Source: Chloroflexota bacterium
GTDB lineage: Bacteria; Chloroflexota; Anaerolineae; Anaerolineales; Anaerolineaceae
Assembly (NCBI GenBank): GCA_023406965.1
Contig: JAEXTI010000367.1
Location: forward strand, 1-8,335
DNA: 8,335 nt
Direction of reading: 5' to 3'
The first letter of the stretch is position 1, and every line of letters begins with the position of its first letter. A model generated the notes under the pieces. The model was not told the origin of the DNA. It saw nothing but the letters and a program-made list of their open reading frames with translations, and did not search any database. This document shows, one piece after another, positions 6,413 through 8,335 of this stretch. Position numbers and translations under genes: made by a program.

Positions 6413-6432
6413 TATTGTTATTTTTCACAATA
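6413..6432 (+). promoter_or_regulatory. Candidate operator for the Fur-family regulator
   Basis: A 20-base imperfect palindrome, TATTGTTA-TTTT-TCACAATA, has 7 of 8 matching positions per arm. It covers the predicted transcription start and ends at the Shine-Dalgarno sequence (AAGGA, 6432-6436) of the Fur-family gene, so bound repressor would block transcription. AT-rich palindromes of about this length are typical for Fur, Zur, PerR and Nur sites, but this one does not match a consensus I can name. Confidence 0.5.
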
Positions 6433-6444
6433 AGGACTTTTTGC

Positions 6445-6891
6445 GTGAGCCAACCCGCCTCCATCCAACATCTTCTTGCCCTGCGCGCCCAGGGCTTCCG
6501 CATGACCCCGCAGCGCGTGGCCATTCTGCGCGTGCTCGAAGAATGCGGCTGCCACCTTTCGCCTTCCGAAATCCACCAACGCGCCGGCGAGATCATTCCC
6601 AACCTGACCGAGACGACCGTTTACCGCAACCTGGACTTCCTTGCTCAGCAAGGCCTGGTATTAATAGCCCACGTTGGCAGCGGGCGCATCGTCTATGAAT
6701 CCATCACCCACCATCACCACCACCTCTACTGCCGCCACTGCGGCTTTTCCGTTGATATCAATCATGAAGAACTGGCTCCGCTTTACAAGCATATTCAAGA
6801 TAAAACAGGCTTCATCCTCGACACCAGCCACGTGACATTTTTTGGCGTTTGCCCTCACTGCGCCAATAAAGAAAATTCAAAGGAGAATTGA
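6445..6891 (+). CDS. Fur-family metal-responsive repressor (Zur/Nur-like)
   Basis: A 148-residue dimeric metalloregulator of the Fur family. The winged helix occupies about residues 1-85, with the recognition helix in LTETTVYRNLDFLAQQGLV (54-72). The linker THHHHHLYCRHCG (88-100) gives the usual His-rich metal site and the first CxxC (C96, C99); the second CxxC is CPHC (C136, C139). Together these form the structural Zn(Cys)4 site. The GTG at 6445 is chosen because AAGGA lies 8 bases upstream and the protein then has normal length; a GTG at 6409 lies inside the -10 box. It is the first gene of the operon with a Ni/Co-type ECF transporter starting one base after its stop, so it probably senses the transported metal. 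Whether that is nickel (Nur), zinc (Zur) or cobalt cannot be read from the sequence. Confidence 0.9.
   Translation: MSQPASIQHLLALRAQGFRMTPQRVAILRVLEECGCHLSPSEIHQRAGEIIPNLTETTVYRNLDFLAQQGLVLIAHVGSGRIVYESITHHHHHLYCRHCGFSVDINHEELAPLYKHIQDKTGFILDTSHVTFFGVCPHCANKENSKEN
6880..6885 (+). promoter_or_regulatory. Ribosome binding site placing the NikMN start at 6893
   Basis: AAGGAG lies 7 bases before the ATG at 6893, inside the last codons of the Fur-family gene. It clearly favours this ATG over the one at 6914, which has a C-rich upstream sequence and no Shine-Dalgarno match. This matters because the 6914 start would give the conserved Met-His N-terminus. Confidence 0.75.
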
Positions 6892-6892
6892 A

Positions 6893-7843
6893 ATGTTTGC
6901 TGCCCCCCTGCCCATGCATATTCCGGATGGTTTCCTCTCGGTTGCCGTCTCCATCGTATTCTGGGTCATCTCTGTCATCGTCATCGGCATCAGCCTGGCT
7001 CGCGTCAACCGTGACCTCGGCGAGCGCCAGGTGCCCGTCATGGGCGTTCTCGCCGCCGCTATCTTCGCCGGCCAAATGCTCAACTTCAGCGTCACCGGCG
7101 GCACCTCCGGCCACCTCCTCGGCGCGGCGATTGCCACCATCCTCCTCGGCCCCTGGGCTGCTGTGCTGGTCATGACCTGCGTAGTCGCCATTCAGGCCCT
7201 CATCTTCCAGGACGGTGGCTTGCTCGTCCTGGGCGCAAACTTGTTCAACATGGCCATCATCGGTCCCTTCGTGGCCTACCCGGTCTATAAACTCATTCAA
7301 CGCATCAGCGGTGGTAAGTCCTGGGGCGTCTTCGTCGGCGGCGGCGTGGCGGCCTGGGCATCCATCTTCGTTGCATCGCTGTCCTGCGCCCTCCAAATCG
7401 CCCTCTCCGGCACCTCTCCGGCGAATGTAGCCATCCCCGCCATGGCCGGCATCCATGCTCTCATCGGCCTCGGCGAAGCGCTCATCACCGTCGGCGCGCT
7501 CAGCCTCGTCTATGCTGCCCGGCGCGACCTGATCCAAACCGGTGCTGTTCAACCGGCACGCAGCAACACGGCGGTGTGGGTCGGTGGCGGCCTGCTCACC
7601 CTGGCCCTGGTCATTCTTTCCCCCCTGGCCTCTGCCCACCCCGACGGCCTGGAATGGGTCGCCGAGCAGGCCGGCTTCATCGAAACTGCCCGCAATCCTT
7701 CCTACAACATCATCCCCGATTACGTCTTGCCGGGCATTTCCAATGAAGCCACCGCTACCATCCTGGCCGGAGTCGTAGGGGCATTAATCGTGCTGGCCGC
7801 CGCGTTGGCCCTGGCCTATACCCGCCGCAAGCGCTCCGCCTAA
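6893..7843 (+). CDS. Fused NikM-NikN / CbiM-CbiN ECF metal transporter component
   Basis: A 316-residue inner-membrane protein combining the substrate-binding S-component CbiM/NikM with a C-terminal CbiN/NikN-type PDGLE domain. The N-terminal MHIPDGFLS (8-16) and GGTSGHLLGA (69-78) are NikM/CbiM signatures; in NikM structures the metal is held by Met1, His2 and His67 of the mature chain, matching M8, H9 and H74 here with exactly the same spacing. FQDGGLLVLGAN (105-116) is another family motif. A membrane segment (about 226-247), the PDGLE motif (250-254) and a last membrane helix (about 284-309) form the NikN-like part. Nickel or cobalt is the likely substrate; PDGLE fusions are common in nickel systems, so nickel is slightly favoured. 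It starts one base after the Fur-family gene and is followed by the T-component. Confidence 0.9.
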   Translation: MFAAPLPMHIPDGFLSVAVSIVFWVISVIVIGISLARVNRDLGERQVPVMGVLAAAIFAGQMLNFSVTGGTSGHLLGAAIATILLGPWAAVLVMTCVVAIQALIFQDGGLLVLGANLFNMAIIGPFVAYPVYKLIQRISGGKSWGVFVGGGVAAWASIFVASLSCALQIALSGTSPANVAIPAMAGIHALIGLGEALITVGALSLVYAARRDLIQTGAVQPARSNTAVWVGGGLLTLALVILSPLASAHPDGLEWVAEQAGFIETARNPSYNIIPDYVLPGISNEATATILAGVVGALIVLAAALALAYTRRKRSA

Positions 7844-7855
7844 TCTCCATTACGA

Positions 7856-8335
7856 ATGCACGCCAACTTCCTGGACCCCTTCCAATCCCGTCCCAGCCTG
7901 GTGCATTCGCTCGATGCGCGTGTTAAGGTCATTTTGGTGGTGGCTTTCATTCTGACTTCTGCGCTCACGCCCACCGGCGCGTGGCCCATCTACGTCATGC
8001 TCGTCGCCATCATCTTCTCTGCCGAAATTGTCAGCGAGTTAGGGCTTGCTTTTTATATGAAGCGAGCCCTGCTCGCCATTCCCTTTGTCCTGGCCGCCTT
8101 GCCGGTTTTGTTCACCATCCCCGGCCCGGCCCTACTGAACTTGCCCTTTGGTCTGGAACTCACCCTGCCCGGACTTGAGCGCTTCATCTCCGTAGCGCTC
8201 AAGTCCTGGATCTCCATCCAGGCTGCCGTTCTGTTGGCTTCCACCACTCCCTTCCCCGATATCCTCGTTGCCCTGCGCGCCTTGCGCCTCCCCCGGCTGC
8301 TGGTGGCCATCATCGGCCTCATGTGGCGCTACTTG
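7856..8335 (+). CDS. ECF transporter T-component CbiQ/NikQ (partial, 3' end missing)
   Basis: An uninterrupted frame of 160 codons runs to the right edge and encodes the N-terminal part of the energy-coupling transmembrane (T) protein that joins the metal-binding S-component to the ATPases. It begins MHANFLDPFQSRPSLVHSLD; LDPF and HSLDAR are common starts of CbiQ proteins. Hydrophobic segments follow at about 22-40, 42-58 and 69-85. The cytoplasmic coupling region LVALRALRLPRLLVAIIGL with MWRYL near the end matches the family pattern (L-R-x-L-x-x-P-R, then R-Y). The ATG at 7856 is the only start option: the frame upstream reads back to the stop of the NikMN gene, which is in the same frame 15 bases away. 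No Shine-Dalgarno sequence is visible, so translational coupling is likely. The CbiO/NikO ATPase is expected beyond the edge. Confidence 0.9.
   Translation, partial: MHANFLDPFQSRPSLVHSLDARVKVILVVAFILTSALTPTGAWPIYVMLVAIIFSAEIVSELGLAFYMKRALLAIPFVLAALPVLFTIPGPALLNLPFGLELTLPGLERFISVALKSWISIQAAVLLASTTPFPDILVALRALRLPRLLVAIIGLMWRYL

Noticed and set aside
6358..6444. Cobalamin or NiCo riboswitch controlling the transporter
   Set aside because: Only 87 AT-rich bases are available, with no B12-box and no set of stems; the promoter and palindrome leave a leader of about 28 bases.
6709..6723. Run of five histidines in the Fur-family protein as an odd low-complexity insertion
   Set aside because: A His-rich linker just before the first CxxC is the normal metal-binding signature of this family.
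6812..7639. A 275-codon open frame on the minus strand opposite NikMN
   Set aside because: The translation is Gly/Asp/Glu-rich without family motifs, a by-product of GC-rich codon use. The plus strand encodes unmistakable NikM signatures.

Overview
The window looks like chromosomal DNA of a GC-rich free-living bacterium, most likely Chloroflexota (Anaerolineae-like). That placement is inferred from gene content and style (tail-anchored HEAT-repeat protein, M50-CBS protease, fused NikMN transporter, near-leaderless promoters); no rRNA or tRNA is present to confirm it. I see no mobile element, CRISPR array or phage gene. No gene-free stretch exceeds 300 bases; the longest is the roughly 200-base divergent region at 2249-2447, which holds promoter elements.

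Left block, minus strand: a probable gene start runs off the left edge (1-108). Upstream of it lies a two-gene unit, a HEAT-repeat protein with a C-terminal membrane anchor (1064-2248) followed after 5 bases by an APH-type small-molecule kinase (258-1058). Divergent from the HEAT gene is a site-2-protease-like intramembrane metalloprotease with two CBS domains (2448-3563). It converges on a Gfo/Idh/MocA oxidoreductase (3627-4655, minus), and a perfect 14-bp stem sits between the two stops.

Middle block, plus strand: a CPT-like P-loop kinase (4784-5368), probably translated from a leaderless mRNA, overlaps by ATGA with a DraG/ARH-type ADP-ribosylglycohydrolase (5365-6357). Every recognisable catalytic motif is intact in both. 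This pair is the best candidate here for an undescribed functional module.

Right block, plus strand: a Fur-family metalloregulator (6445-6891), a NikM-NikN/CbiM-CbiN fusion (6893-7843) and the first 160 residues of the ECF T-component CbiQ/NikQ (7856 to the window edge). They form one operon for uptake of a transition metal, nickel or cobalt by family. An extended -10 promoter and a 20-bp inverted repeat around the expected transcription start suggest metal-dependent autoregulation. The metal-binding Met-His motif that should form the transporter's free N-terminus is preceded by seven residues if translation starts where the strong ribosome binding site points.
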